Assembly: GCF_000972845.2 (NCBI RefSeq)
Contig: NC_040016.1
Coordinates: 16,778,368 to 16,842,367, forward strand
Source of the DNA: Larimichthys crocea
Lineage: Eukaryota; Chordata; Actinopteri; Sciaenidae
DNA: 64,000 nucleotides
Direction of reading: 5' to 3'
Position numbers and translations under genes: made by a program. The notes below the pieces were generated by a model. That model was not told the DNA's origin. It was given only the letters and a program-made list of their open reading frames with translations, and ran no database searches. This document shows, one piece after another, positions 1 through 10,510 of this stretch. Within the stretch, counting starts at the first letter, position 1. Every line of letters begins with the position of its first letter.

Positions 1-82
1 CCAGCTAGAACCCATGGGGCACTTGGGGGAGAGGTAGGTTTGTTTTGTCCAAAGATGAACTGCAATGTTCTGCAAATGTTAC

Positions 83-121
83 AAAAACAAACAAACAAAC
101 AAACAAACAACAACAACAAAC
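83..121. repeat. (CAAA)n/(CAA)n simple repeat
   Basis: Runs of CAAA pass into CAA units. This is a simple microsatellite with no coding signal. Confidence 0.9.
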
Positions 122-1795
122 ATCTTGGGGAGTATGGATAGTTATACAAAAAGTGCTCTTTTTAGCTTATAGTCAAAGGTCAAAGTCCTTACTGGCCCTG
201 TCAGAGCTTTATACAATATTAAATGATGATCCTTTAAACTGATGTTTTGTACAAAAAAAAACTTAAACTAAAAATAAACTAAATAAATAACTAAATTAGA
301 ATAAACATATAACAACTTAAAATGAAAAATACTCATGTAGATTAAGTAAAACACCTCAAAATTGTGGTTTTATGTACCACTGGTGTTTGCTATGACAGAC
401 TGTTGTTACTCCATTACAAGTGAAAGTCCTACATGCAAACTTGCATAAGTAAAAGTACAAACTTTTAGCAGCAAAATGTACTTACAAAAAGTAGTCACAA
501 GACATGAAAACCTGCTCCTGTGACTGTTTGGCTAGTTATATTTATTTTTTAAAAATCATATACTAACATAAACTATTTTAGGTTTTTGTTTAATATAGCT
601 ATTGATAATGCAAAAGACTGCATTTTAACACATCAAGCACATCTCACGGTCCACATTTAAGTATCCATTCACCTAAGATGTATGTGCTGTAGGATGAAAC
701 ACATATGGAGGAGTCCCATACAGTATAAACATGGGGAAAACATGAGACAGCCTCCACATAGTGCTTGCAAATCCCTGTCAGTGATGATTTATGTCATTTT
801 AAGTCCAAGCCTTGCACTAAAGTAACTTTCTTGAAAATAAGTATGATAAATATCTTTCAAAGGAAATTCCACCTAAAACTACGTAGTGTGTACAGCCACT
901 GTTTAGGATTTCAAACATTTGGCACCTCCCAGTGGTAGAATAGAACATTACACAATATTCTCAATAAATAACAATCACAAGATTCCTAGATATTGAAGAA
1001 CTGCATGCATCACAAAGACTTTACACGTTTATGCAGTTTAATCTATAACAATGCATAATTTATTCATCATTTATATTATTTGTGTGTCAAATCTGCAAAC
1101 AGCAAGTGACATTGATTCAGTGTTGAATTTTCATCAGAATCATTGTTTTTGTTGAGGTTGAATATTAAAGATTAAATAATATTGATCTTGATTATTCTTT
1201 GCTTTTTCAATGTTGAAATTACAACATTTAATTGCTAATGATTTCTAGTCAGCTGCAATGTCCCGCCTGCAATAGGGCTTAGAATGTTTGAAACTTTGTA
1301 GAAAACTTCAAAGCAACATCTCAAAATCTGTTGGGTGCATTTCTCTAAAACACATTCATTCCTATGGATGATGTTACTCATACTCTGTCCATTCTTGATA
1401 CTGTCATTGCTCTCAGTGTCTCCTGATTCACGGTGTGCATCCATGCGTAAAGTGAGAAACACAGCTGATGCACCAGAAGAAAGTCACCCCAAAGATATGG
1501 TAAAGAGAGTGCACACTTAAACCAGGACCTTCACAGTGCATTTCAGACTAACTAGTTAGCTAAGTAGCAGCGTTCTTTTACGGACTGAATGTAACTTTTG
1601 ACCACAAAACAACAAAGGTAAGACATGCGCAGAGATTGCCCGTAGTCTATAAGTCAGGTTTTTATTTGTCAAACATGGAGCGTTTCATTAATTACATGGG
1701 ACTCTCTGCTGTTAGCTGGGGGCTGGAGCTAAACTAACTGTTACTACCAGCAGTGATGAATACTTACTTTCCTGAAAAACTTTCTTATATCCATA
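122..1795. other. AT-rich intergenic/intronic sequence
   Basis: No convincing exon was seen. The part near 340-540 resembles a dispersed fish repeat rich in GTACTT/AAGTAC; a related stretch ending in a similar GCTCCTGTGA-T/C-TGTTT string recurs near 3340-3435. The sequence may be an intron of the gene whose last exon starts at 2008. Confidence 0.5.
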
Positions 1796-1799
1796 TTGT

Positions 1800-1986
1800 A
1801 GTTTTATCTGCTCAATCATGCCCCTTTTTTATATCTTTATATTTTATATTTTTAAATCTTTTACTTATATTTTATATTTCATGTTTATTGCTGTTTGCAC
1901 CGGGGATAAGAGGGAAACGCGTTTCCAATTCTCTGTATGTCCTGTACATATGGCAGCAATGATAATAAAGTTGATTTGACTTGACT
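1800..1986 (+). repeat. LINE-like 3' tail ending in AATAAAGTTGATTTGACTTGAC
   Basis: The segment holds GCACCGGGGATAAGAGGGAAACGC, followed by a CTCTGTATGTCCTGTACATA-like block. It ends with GACAATAAAGTTGA-type sequence and short TTGACT repeats. I know this layout from abundant fish retroposon 3' ends. It sits directly before the splice acceptor of the 2008 exon. The family assignment is uncertain. Confidence 0.55.
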
Positions 1987-2007
1987 GGATGTGTCTTTGA
2001 TTTACAG

Positions 2008-2419
2008 AGTGTATGTAGCCCTCCGTCAAAAGATGGCAGAGGAGATCACTGCCCTGCAGCAAAAGGCCCTTGAGAGCGAGAAGATTTTTGGGAGCGAGCT
2101 GGACGAGCTAAAAACTCAACTCAGTGTTCAGGTCTCACTCAACCTGAAGCTATCCACTGAGCTCAAGGCTGAGAGAGAGGCTCTCCAAAAAATCACCGGC
2201 CATGATGACAACCAACCAACCAAAGAGGCTGAAGTCGCTGAGGAGAAGCAGTGCGAGCAGCAGGAGACCATCAGTCCTGCACTGGCCCTCAAAACCCAGA
2301 GAGAGACTCAGGGAAATCTTCCAGACAGGACAGCAGAGCCACCTTCTGTCTGGAAGAGAACCCGCTACTTTCTGTGGTTAAAGAAACCAGAGAGGTGGAA
2401 GAAGAGGAGGAAGGGCTAA
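2008..2419 (+). CDS. Terminal coding exon of an unidentified coiled-coil protein (partial)
   Basis: A splice acceptor (TTTGATTTACAG) ends at 2007. The open frame from there runs 137 codons to TAG/TAA-type termination at 2419, starting VYVALRQKMAEE. Residues about 8-65 are a leucine/glutamate/lysine heptad region typical of a coiled coil. A Glu/Gln-rich linker follows, then a basic, aromatic end (KRTRYFLWLKKPERWKKRRK). The first in-frame ATG inside the exon is at 2033, but the acceptor and the open frame before it suggest the exon continues an upstream gene whose other exons I could not place. A polyadenylation signal lies at 2513-2518, about 95 bases after the stop. I do not recognise the family. 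It could instead be a retroposed fragment, but the intact acceptor argues against that. Confidence 0.5.
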
Positions 2420-2512
2420 GATAACATCAAGTTTTAGGCATTTCTCTCCTGGTGCTCTGGTTTCCCCCATACGTCCAAAGATGAAAAAAGCAAAAAGCAA
2501 AAGCAAAAAAAA

Positions 2513-2518
2513 AATAAA
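2513..2518 (+). promoter_or_regulatory. Polyadenylation signal AATAAA
   Basis: Canonical AATAAA inside an A-rich tract, about 95 bases after the stop of the coiled-coil exon. The A-rich context makes a chance match possible. Confidence 0.45.
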
Positions 2519-2519
2519 A

Positions 2520-4836
2520 ACATTAAAGTGTTCAAAGTTCAGATATTGTTATATTTTTGTTATATTTGATAGTTTTTGATAGTTGTACAGTTCTTGGGCC
2601 TTTTTACAGAAACTTTCTCTGACTGTGTCTTATTCTGATTTAAGATGACATTACAGAAACATGTCTCCTAAAATTATCTTAGGGCTTGAATTTAGTTGAT
2701 AATATCCTAACTGAATATAAAAATATAATATTTATTCAAATATTTAATTATTTCTGCAATTAACTGTTTATGCTAAATTAATTTTTTGTCCTTTTGTCCT
2801 TTTTCTCATTGGCAACTGAGAATTCATGGATTCACGCATTCCTTCCTAAAGCTACATTACAACCAGTTCACCCATTAACAATAAAAACTGATTAAAACAA
2901 GAAATGAATACGTAGAATGCCTTAGAATATTACATATGACACCTTCAAAGCTATAGTTACAGTAGAGAAGTATGCTATGCACTGCTGTGGACAGGGTCAG
3001 CAGAAAAAAATATTTTTGCCACATAAAAAGGTTAATCTAAAAAAAAAATCAATATCTGTTTAAGTGTACACAATATTAAGGATATTTTCATGCTTAACCT
3101 TGCTGTCAGACAACCTTTTTATTCGGTGCTAACTTTAGAACTTCCAACAGCTGTCTGACAGCAAAGCAAATATTACGAGAAATCATTGAGGGGTCACAGA
3201 CCTCATGGTAAAGACAGCTTTCTCAGTATAATATCATGACATGTTTGGTATCAATAGATGAAAACAATTCTAAAACTGAAATTAAACTAGTAACTCAAGG
3301 TATAACAAAAGCAGTACGGTAAATGTACATGCAGAAAGTAAATATAGACATGTTATCAGCAAAATACTGACCCAATGAATGTACTTAGAAAAAGTAGTCA
3401 AGGCAAGAAAACTTGCTCCTGTGATTGTTTTTAGCCATCATTCCTAAATCATTCAGTGCTTTGATACCCACTACAGTAATATTTCGATTTATACTACAGA
3501 TATCATACACATTATCATTTATTTATTGTCTGTACCATAAAACATAATTTCTTAGATTGTGAAGGGATATTACATATTACCTGCAGATTTCTTCACTGAA
3601 AACATGAGCTTTTCTTCACATTTTTCACTTCATAATGAGAAAACAAGTGAAGAACGTCAGTTTAAGTAATATTTTTCTTTTATAATTTTGTAAGTTAACC
3701 TGTCCTTAGGTTACACAGGGTCATGTGGGCCTTAAGGTCCTCGGCAGTAACAATTGTTCTCAATACTGTGGTGACCAGGGTCGAAGAGCCCTTATGTTGT
3801 TTTATAGACATAATAGATAGCTTGCCGATGACGTTTCATTAACATAAACAAACAACAGTGTCTCCAGACTTGAATGTGCTGACAGTAACACTGGCATGGG
3901 TGAATACATTCTCTTTGACTAATTCTGACCACCAGCATGAGTTTGGGAGAACGTTTTTATGAATTTTCTATCCTTAGGTTACACAAGGTCACGTGTGGGC
4001 CTTGAGGTCCTCAGTAGTACTAATTGTACAAACGTGAGACCGACTCAGGCACTTCTGACGTACTTCGAGAGTGTCTCTAATTCTCCTTGGCCAAGAATCA
4101 ATAAATAATACAGCATAAGACATCAGAGGCTCCTGAACACTTTCTTCCCTCCTGAACTCACCATTGACCTTTGACTTCAGCAATTTCTCTATAACAATAA
4201 GAAAAACTTGTTTATTATAAAGTAACAGTACACTCACTATATATTGTTTACACTGTATATTGTATTAATTTAAATTTGATAACAAACAAGGATGTTTGAA
4301 GGCCCTATACTTGCATGGTTCATCCACACAGGTGTTTTTGCTTGATGAGACTCCTTCCCAAGACCGTCGCTGTGTCCAAAATCCTTCTATATTAACTACA
4401 CACTATACATTTACTGAGTGCCATAAGGGCCTTTTCAAGGTTGCTGTCAAAGTATGCCAATGTTCGAAAGAGGATGATGTGTTAAAGCAAAACATACAGG
4501 GGTATACAATCTTCAGGAGTGTTTTTATTTCTTGCATGTTTTCGTGTGAAAATAGAACGCGATCGATCTTTCGTGAAATCAAATAACGGTACTTGAAACT
4601 CAAGAGATATCGACAGTGCAACAATCAAGTCATTGTGCCATGATAAGTTGGTCTCACAGTATCAAAGACTCTTTGCTCTAGGTGAGACTTACTGAGGTTT
4701 CTTTTGCTAAAACAGTGTTCATGATACATAGCTTAGAAATGGTGGTTTCAGTCAAGAATAATCGATACAAAAGGTCAAATCACTGAGAAAAAGAAACACA
4801 AGAACATTGGAGTTCTTGATCAGTGTTATTTCTGCA
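2520..4836. other. Intergenic, with a local duplicated segment
   Basis: No gene was recognised. Two related segments near 3703-3760 and 3973-4020 share CCTTAGGTTACACA-GGTCA and GTGGGCCTT-AGGTCCTC. On the minus strand both contain a frame reading T-EDLKAH. It is either an old local duplication of a coding fragment or a repeat. The dispersed GTACTT-rich repeat is at about 3340-3435. Confidence 0.4.
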
Positions 4837-5508
4837 CTACAGGTGTTTTTTCATTCTTATTACTGTGACCTTAGCCAGCGTAACAATCCAAAAGGGAGCC
4901 TGTGTTTCGGTGTGTGTCAGGACTTGGCTGAACCCCAGTTTCTTGTACAGGGCCACAGCAGCAGTCTGAGTGGAGCTAGTCTCCAGCGTCACCTCAGAGA
5001 TGCCTCGTTCCTTACAGAAGTCAACCACAGTCTGAGCCAACCTGAGGCCCAAGCCCATGCGTCTGCACAATGGTGAGATGATCATCCTAAACAGTTCTGC
5101 GTGTTTTTCCTTTCCGCTTTGTTTGGTCACTACAGCCACCATACCCATGATCTGGGCTCTCCCATCAACCTCAGCCTCAGCCACCCAGAAAAAGTCATCA
5201 GGTTTGCTCAGATAGTTAGCAGGGATGTCCTGCATGTCCGTCTGGAGTTTCTCCCTGACAAAACTGGCATATAGCTTATGACAGCAGTAATAGACAAGGC
5301 CAATCCAGACTCCTGGTAACATCACAGCCCCAAACATGGAGCCAAGGAGGTAGCCAGCAACACATAGAGCCAGGGTGATGACGAGGTAGAAAGGGCTGCT
5401 CATAGCCCTGTAAAAACATGGACCGATGTGCTCCCGGATGCCGATGCTGAACAGGTTGCGCACTGCATCCTTGTCTGAGGGACGGAACCGGCGGATCACC
5501 AGCTGCAT
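4837..5508 (-). CDS. nat8l-like: NAT8/camello-like N-acetyltransferase
   Basis: The reading frame is intact, 223 residues, with ATG at 5508 and TAG at 4837. NAT8/CML family enzymes use acetyl-CoA to acetylate amino groups of cysteine conjugates or of lysines in the ER lumen, and they are ER/Golgi membrane proteins. Visible here: an N-terminal RRF-P-D-V-LF motif (residues 6-20), two hydrophobic segments at about 40-60 and 61-78, and a GNAT fold at about 105-215. The acetyl-CoA loop is RRMGLGLRL (149-157), the family R/Q-x-x-G-x-G/A pattern. The next blocks are LETS (176-179) and A-ALYKKLGF (185-193). Length matches the family (about 220-230). The coding region is intronless, as is usual. A splice acceptor (TTTTTCTCTAG) lies 14 bases upstream of the ATG, so 5'UTR exons exist upstream. 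Which NAT8 paralogue it is cannot be said. Confidence 0.88.
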   Translation of the reverse strand: MQLVIRRFRPSDKDAVRNLFSIGIREHIGPCFYRAMSSPFYLVITLALCVAGYLLGSMFGAVMLPGVWIGLVYYCCHKLYASFVREKLQTDMQDIPANYLSKPDDFFWVAEAEVDGRAQIMGMVAVVTKQSGKEKHAELFRMIISPLCRRMGLGLRLAQTVVDFCKERGISEVTLETSSTQTAAVALYKKLGFSQVLTHTETQAPFWIVTLAKVTVIRMKKHL

Positions 5509-5689
5509 GACTAGAACGAACTAGAGAAAAATAAAATAAGTTATTAATGTTCGAGCATTAATCAATTCATATACAACTATATAGGGTGAGGCAATACACA
5601 ACAACAATAGGACTTAAGGCATTGAGACACAGAATAAGCTATATAAAGATCTCACCTTGTGCTTTGGGTGTTTAGGCAAAAAAAAAAAT

Positions 5690-6164
5690 GTATTAATCAA
5701 AATAGTATCACTACATAAATAGATAAATAAAACAATTAAACTATAATCATTTGTTACAACGTTTTACTTACTCACTTAAGATTGTTCAAAGCCAAAAACC
5801 AGGTCAATCACTGATTTTCTATCAGATAATCATCTTTCAAAAATCCCACCTAAATGATGCCATGTGCTAAACTGCAGGTGGTGGAATGTAACTAAATACA
5901 AGTGCACACAGTGCTGTGCTTTATGCTACTTTACAGAGTAAATTATTGTACTCTTTACTTTACTGCATTTGTATACTCACTAGTTACTTTTTACAGGTTC
6001 AGATTGATACAAATTATAATTAATATTCAACAATAATCCATTAATAAATCATGACAGTATAGTATAGGTAGGATATTTATTTTTATGCCTTTTCATAATG
6101 AATAGGCTACTTTTACTTTTAGTACTCTATATTTTGATGCCAGTACATTTCTACTTTAAGTGAA
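5690..6164. repeat. Dispersed ACTTTACT/GTACTT-rich repeat (upstream of nat8-like)
   Basis: The stretch contains GGTGGAATGTAACTAAATACAAGTGC and TTGTACTCTTTACTTTACTGCATTTGTAT. I recognise this as part of an abundant fish interspersed repeat built around GTAACTAAATACATTTACTCAAGTACT. Related pieces recur near 8755-8830, 45555-45620 and 47445-47530. Otherwise no gene signal. Confidence 0.5.
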
Positions 6165-7330
6165 ATTGATTGACTGAATGCATGACTTTTATTTGTAACG
6201 TGATTATTTCTGTTATTAGCTATTAAGTTTGTTCTGCTTTTTGTTCAAAGATCTGAATGCTTCTTCCTCCACTGCTTGCTCACTTATTGTACGTTACTTG
6301 CAGTTTTCAACCACATGTAACAGACCCACTGCCAGTTACTAGGAGATACAGCCTATAACATCTAGTTTAATTCACAGTGACTGTAGTAATATTTTTAATT
6401 AATATAGCTGGAAATCACAGTAATATACTGTGTTTATACAGTAAACAGACACAATATTACTGTAGAAAAATGACAATATACATTATAAGAGTCATCTTAA
6501 GTTACTTTAAGTTCACAAAAATTTTTGCAAACAGTAACCCACCACTAAATTGCTGTAAAAACTGCACAATTTTACTGCTAGGTTACAGTACAGTGTTGTA
6601 CCATAGTCACAGTAATTACTTGTAATTTACCATTTTTACTGCATGTATTAAAGATAAAGCTACCCTGCAGTAAAGTAGCTCATCCATAATGAATATGCCA
6701 CTTTTGCTTGTTGTACTTTAAATTTTAAAGGCCATCACATTTGCACTTTTACTGAAGTGAAATTTCAATGCATGACTTTAGTTTGTAACATATGATTATT
6801 TCTGTTATGTTTATTTTTTCTGCTTTTTGTTCAAAGATCTGAATGCTTCTTCCTCCACAGCTTGCTCACTTATTGTACGTTACTTGCAGTTTTCAACCAC
6901 ATGTAACAGACCCACTGTTAGTTACTAGGAGATACAGCCTATAACATTTAGTTCAATTCACAGTGACTGTAGTAATTTTTTAAAATTAATATATCTAGAA
7001 ATCACAGTAATATACTGTGTTTATACAGTAACCAGACACAATATTACTGTAGAAAAACTACACAATTTTACTGCTAGGTTACAGTACAGTGTTGTACCAT
7101 AGTCACAGTAATTACTTGTAAATTTTAAAGGCCATCACATTTGCACTTTTACTGAAGTGAAATTTGAATGCATGACTTTAGTTTGTAACATATGATTATT
7201 TCTGTTATGTTTTTTTTCTGCTTTTTGTTCAAAGATCTGAATGCTTCTTCCTCCACTGCTTGCTCACTTATTGTAAGTTATTTCAGTCCCATGTAACAGA
7301 CCCACTGTTAGTTAACTATTGCTGCATACA
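6165..7330. repeat. Tandem, partly truncated triplication
   Basis: The string CTGCTTTTTGTTCAAAGATCTGAATGC starts at 6234, 6820 and 7218, giving spacings of 586 and 398 bases. The first two copies also share the following block to the CAGTGACTGTAGTAAT and ACAGTAATTACTTGTAA segments, with few mismatches. Copy 3 is cut after CATGTAACAGACCCACTG. The unit is rich in ACAGTAAT/TACTGT palindromes, and part of it recurs at 8165-8225 and 9225-9510. It is a local duplication of an interspersed repeat, non-coding. Confidence 0.8.
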
Positions 7331-7576
7331 GCCTATAGTTGACCTGCAGCCGGCTGATAACACGCACACACAGGTCACAGTACAGCTAAGCTGGCTAACT
7401 AAACCTCCATACAGTCCGAAAGATTAACATAGTTTAACATGTTATGTGTGCAGGAAACCACGTTGAAGCATCGCATTCATTTCTTCCTTAACAGACTTAA
7501 ATACAGCTGAACTAAATTCTCTATTAGCTGCGTTAAGAAAAAGCATCACATGTTAGGAAAACACTCGCTGCCTTAC

Positions 7577-7690
7577 GTTTCTGAGGCAAACAGTGAAAGT
7601 GGTCCTTGTCGAGAAACAGCTGCACACACACAGTCCAACTATCTGTCTGACTGGACGAGCCTCTGAACATGACTGATGTGTGCAACTCGT
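7577..7690 (-). promoter_or_regulatory. Possible 5'UTR exon/promoter of the NAT8-like gene
   Basis: On the minus strand a donor-like CAGAAAC|GTAAGG ends a segment at 7577. This stretch and the next 400 bases have more CpG than their surroundings. A second donor-like ACA|GTGAGT is near 7812. Either could be the first exon joined to the acceptor 14 bases before the NAT8 ATG. This is inference from splice signals only; the right boundary is a guess. Confidence 0.3.
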
Positions 7691-10060
7691 TTAAAAGTTA
7701 ACTTTTTTTCTTACAAAGAGGTCATATTTCAAGATGTTGGTTAGTTTTTATGTCGGGTCGAAGTACGAAGCGAAGCGAACAAAACAAAAAATAAAGATAA
7801 CGCCACTCACTGTGTGGCCACGCCGCTTTTAACCTCTCATTGCTCCACAGTTCAACCTATGCGCTGTTATAATCTTTTATAAGCACTAATGTTTCCACAA
7901 ACCTTCACTCCAGAAATCCCAACCTTTCGCTGCCTGTGAGACCGGATGCAGTTTGGTCCACACACTCGCCTGTAATGTTAACCTGGGGTGGACATCACTT
8001 CACAGAGGCAGTCAACAACCTCAGATCTGAACAAACGCAAAATGTAACCAATTAAGTTTGAGGAATTATGCACAATTTGTATTCTTCCCTACCTGCAATA
8101 AATTTAAATTAAAGACATCAACAATTAAAATATGTCCACGTTGTGCTCAATTAGTGGCTACGTCCATGGAATCACAGTAATTACTTGTAATTTTCCATTT
8201 TTGCTGTATGTATTATAGATAAAGCCAGTGGTTCCCAAAGTAGGGGTTGGCACCCACAGGGTAGCCACAGGATAAAACATAGTTCAATTTAAATTAGAAC
8301 CCTTTTGATTTTCTTTGCCCCTCCTGACCCATGATGTGATTACAACAAATTCATTTAGCAAAACATTAGCTGAGGGCAATTAGCGTCATGCTAAACATTA
8401 TGACATGTGTAGAAGTTAAGCTCAGGATATTTTTGTCCAAATGAAACATTGGTAATTGACCAAAGACAAAAAAAAGGAGGCCATCAGAGAAAGGCCATCA
8501 AATCAAGAATGGACTAGCTGTGCTCCAAGCATAGCATTATGTATTGAAGTATTGAACAAATATGGTTGTTAGATTATAAACAATGTTATGTTATGTTCTA
8601 TGTGCTGTTATGCTTGTGTTTCTTTGCTGTGCAACTTTTGTATACCACCTCCAGGGATAGTGTGGGTTGCAAGTCACTGGCACCTTTATTTTGGGGGTGG
8701 CAGACTGAAAAGTTAGGGAACCCCTGTATGGAGCTACCCTGGAGTAGTAGTAGTAGTAGTTCATTCATAATGAATAGGCTAGTCCTACTTTTTGTACTTT
8801 ATATTTTGAGGCCACTACTTAAGTTAAATGTGAATGTGTGCCTTTTATTAGTAACTACTATTACTACTGCTACTACTATTATTTCTATATTCGCTCATCA
8901 TATCAATCATAAAATCCTCATGTGTTAAAATATCTATTAATCCGTGAGTTACTCATTTCTGTTCAAAACAAACAACAAGTCAGTTTTAAACGTGCATCAA
9001 AACACAGCTGATGGTAGTCTCAGTCAGTCAGAAGAGGTGATAAATTAATTCATAAATCCAAAAAAGCTACTCTGATATTTAAATAAACCAACATTACATC
9101 GGCTAAATAAATCATCTAAATTGTGAAATAATTAAACACAAAAAGTACATTTCTCCAAAATACAGTGATAAAAAACTAAAATGTGCTCAAGCATGGATGA
9201 GATACACTGTAAAATATATTATTGTACTTTTACAGTAAATTACTAGCTAATAATTTTAGTAATTTTTTTTTACAATAACATAGCTAAAAATACAGCAATC
9301 TACTGTGTTTATACAGTAACCAGACATACTATTAATGTATTTCAATGTAAAATTACAATGTGACATTGTAATAATCATCTGTAGTTCTCTAAGTTCTCAA
9401 AAACTTCAGTAACCCACCACAGAATTACTGTAAAACTACATTATTTTAGTTACAGTGCTGTACCCTAATCACAGGAATTACCTGTAATTTACCATTTGTA
9501 TTGTATTATTATACAACTCATTTCCAGTTCATTATTGTACATTTACACAGTGTGTACTACATTAAAATATTGCACTTAGAAACTGTAGTTAACTTTTATG
9601 GCCATGCACTGGCATATATGTTTTTTTGTAATTAATCATTTTTATTGCATATTCACAAAGCATTTAGAGACAACATCTTCAAATTTGCATATTAAAAAAT
9701 AGTTTTATCACCAATATGAACTTTGTTAATGAAGATTTTGTAACAAAACTTAAAAATAAAGGTTGATTATAATTTCATATTAGATATATTTAACATTTTT
9801 AAACAGAAATGTCTTTGTTTGTTTTGGTTGTATTGTTAAAAAAATGTTTTATGTCTGACGGAACTCTTGTTCCTCCACTAGGTGTCAGCAGTGCAATACA
9901 GTACCACACAGTATTCTTATGGTAGAACACATACAGCTTCTTCACAACATGCCCTCATACTCATACACTACATCTATCTATCTACTGAATTTACCAACAT
10001 TGTAAAATGACACTGTTATAATATGTTAAAATCAGGGTTACCCAGCTATTTAGATGTTTT
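7691..10060. other. Intergenic; repeat pieces, no gene recognised
   Basis: The region is CpG-richer up to about 8000. It then holds fragments of the ACAGTAAT repeat (8165-8225, 9225-9510), a short (AGT)n run at 8744-8761, and the GTACTT-type repeat at 8755-8830. No splice-flanked open frame was seen. Confidence 0.5.
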
Positions 10061-10064
10061 TAAA

Positions 10065-10510
10065 TTATACGATGTTTGTTCCTATTTATTACATGTCACT
10101 TCCCTTTATTAATGTTTGACTGAGACTGGCAGGGTAAGGTAAAGTTCAGGTTAATGTATAAATAGAGGGATTCCAGAACAGAATGAGGGCCAGGGACAGG
10201 TCAGAGAGGTGACATTTAGATTGGGGATATACTGGATACTGATTAGGCGATATGCTGAAGATAACCGTTTAGATGCTATATATGCAAATTGTTAACAATT
10301 TGCAGGGGTTGAGACAGCCCATTTTTAGGAAAATGTATAAGAACCAACTGTCAGAGCTCCTCAGGGAGCCTTTTTCTCTGTAACCCCTTTGGTGTGTTGC
10401 ACTGTGAAACACTCCTCTTGTACAAGAACAATAAATTCAACTTAAACTTTGATACTTTGAATCCGATCCTCCTTATTTAAGGGTTTTTTCTTTAAAATTC
10501 CCGTAACAGA
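10065..10510 (+). mobile_element. Possible solo LTR
   Basis: The segment has a promoter-like TATAAG at 10336-10341. A polyadenylation signal AATAAA follows 94 bases downstream at 10430-10435, then a U5-like stretch (TTTGAATCCGATCCTCCTTA). TATA box, short R region and polyA signal in this spacing are the layout of a retroviral or Gypsy LTR. No gag, pol or env frame lies on either side, so it would be a solo LTR. Boundaries and target duplication were not found. Confidence 0.35.
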
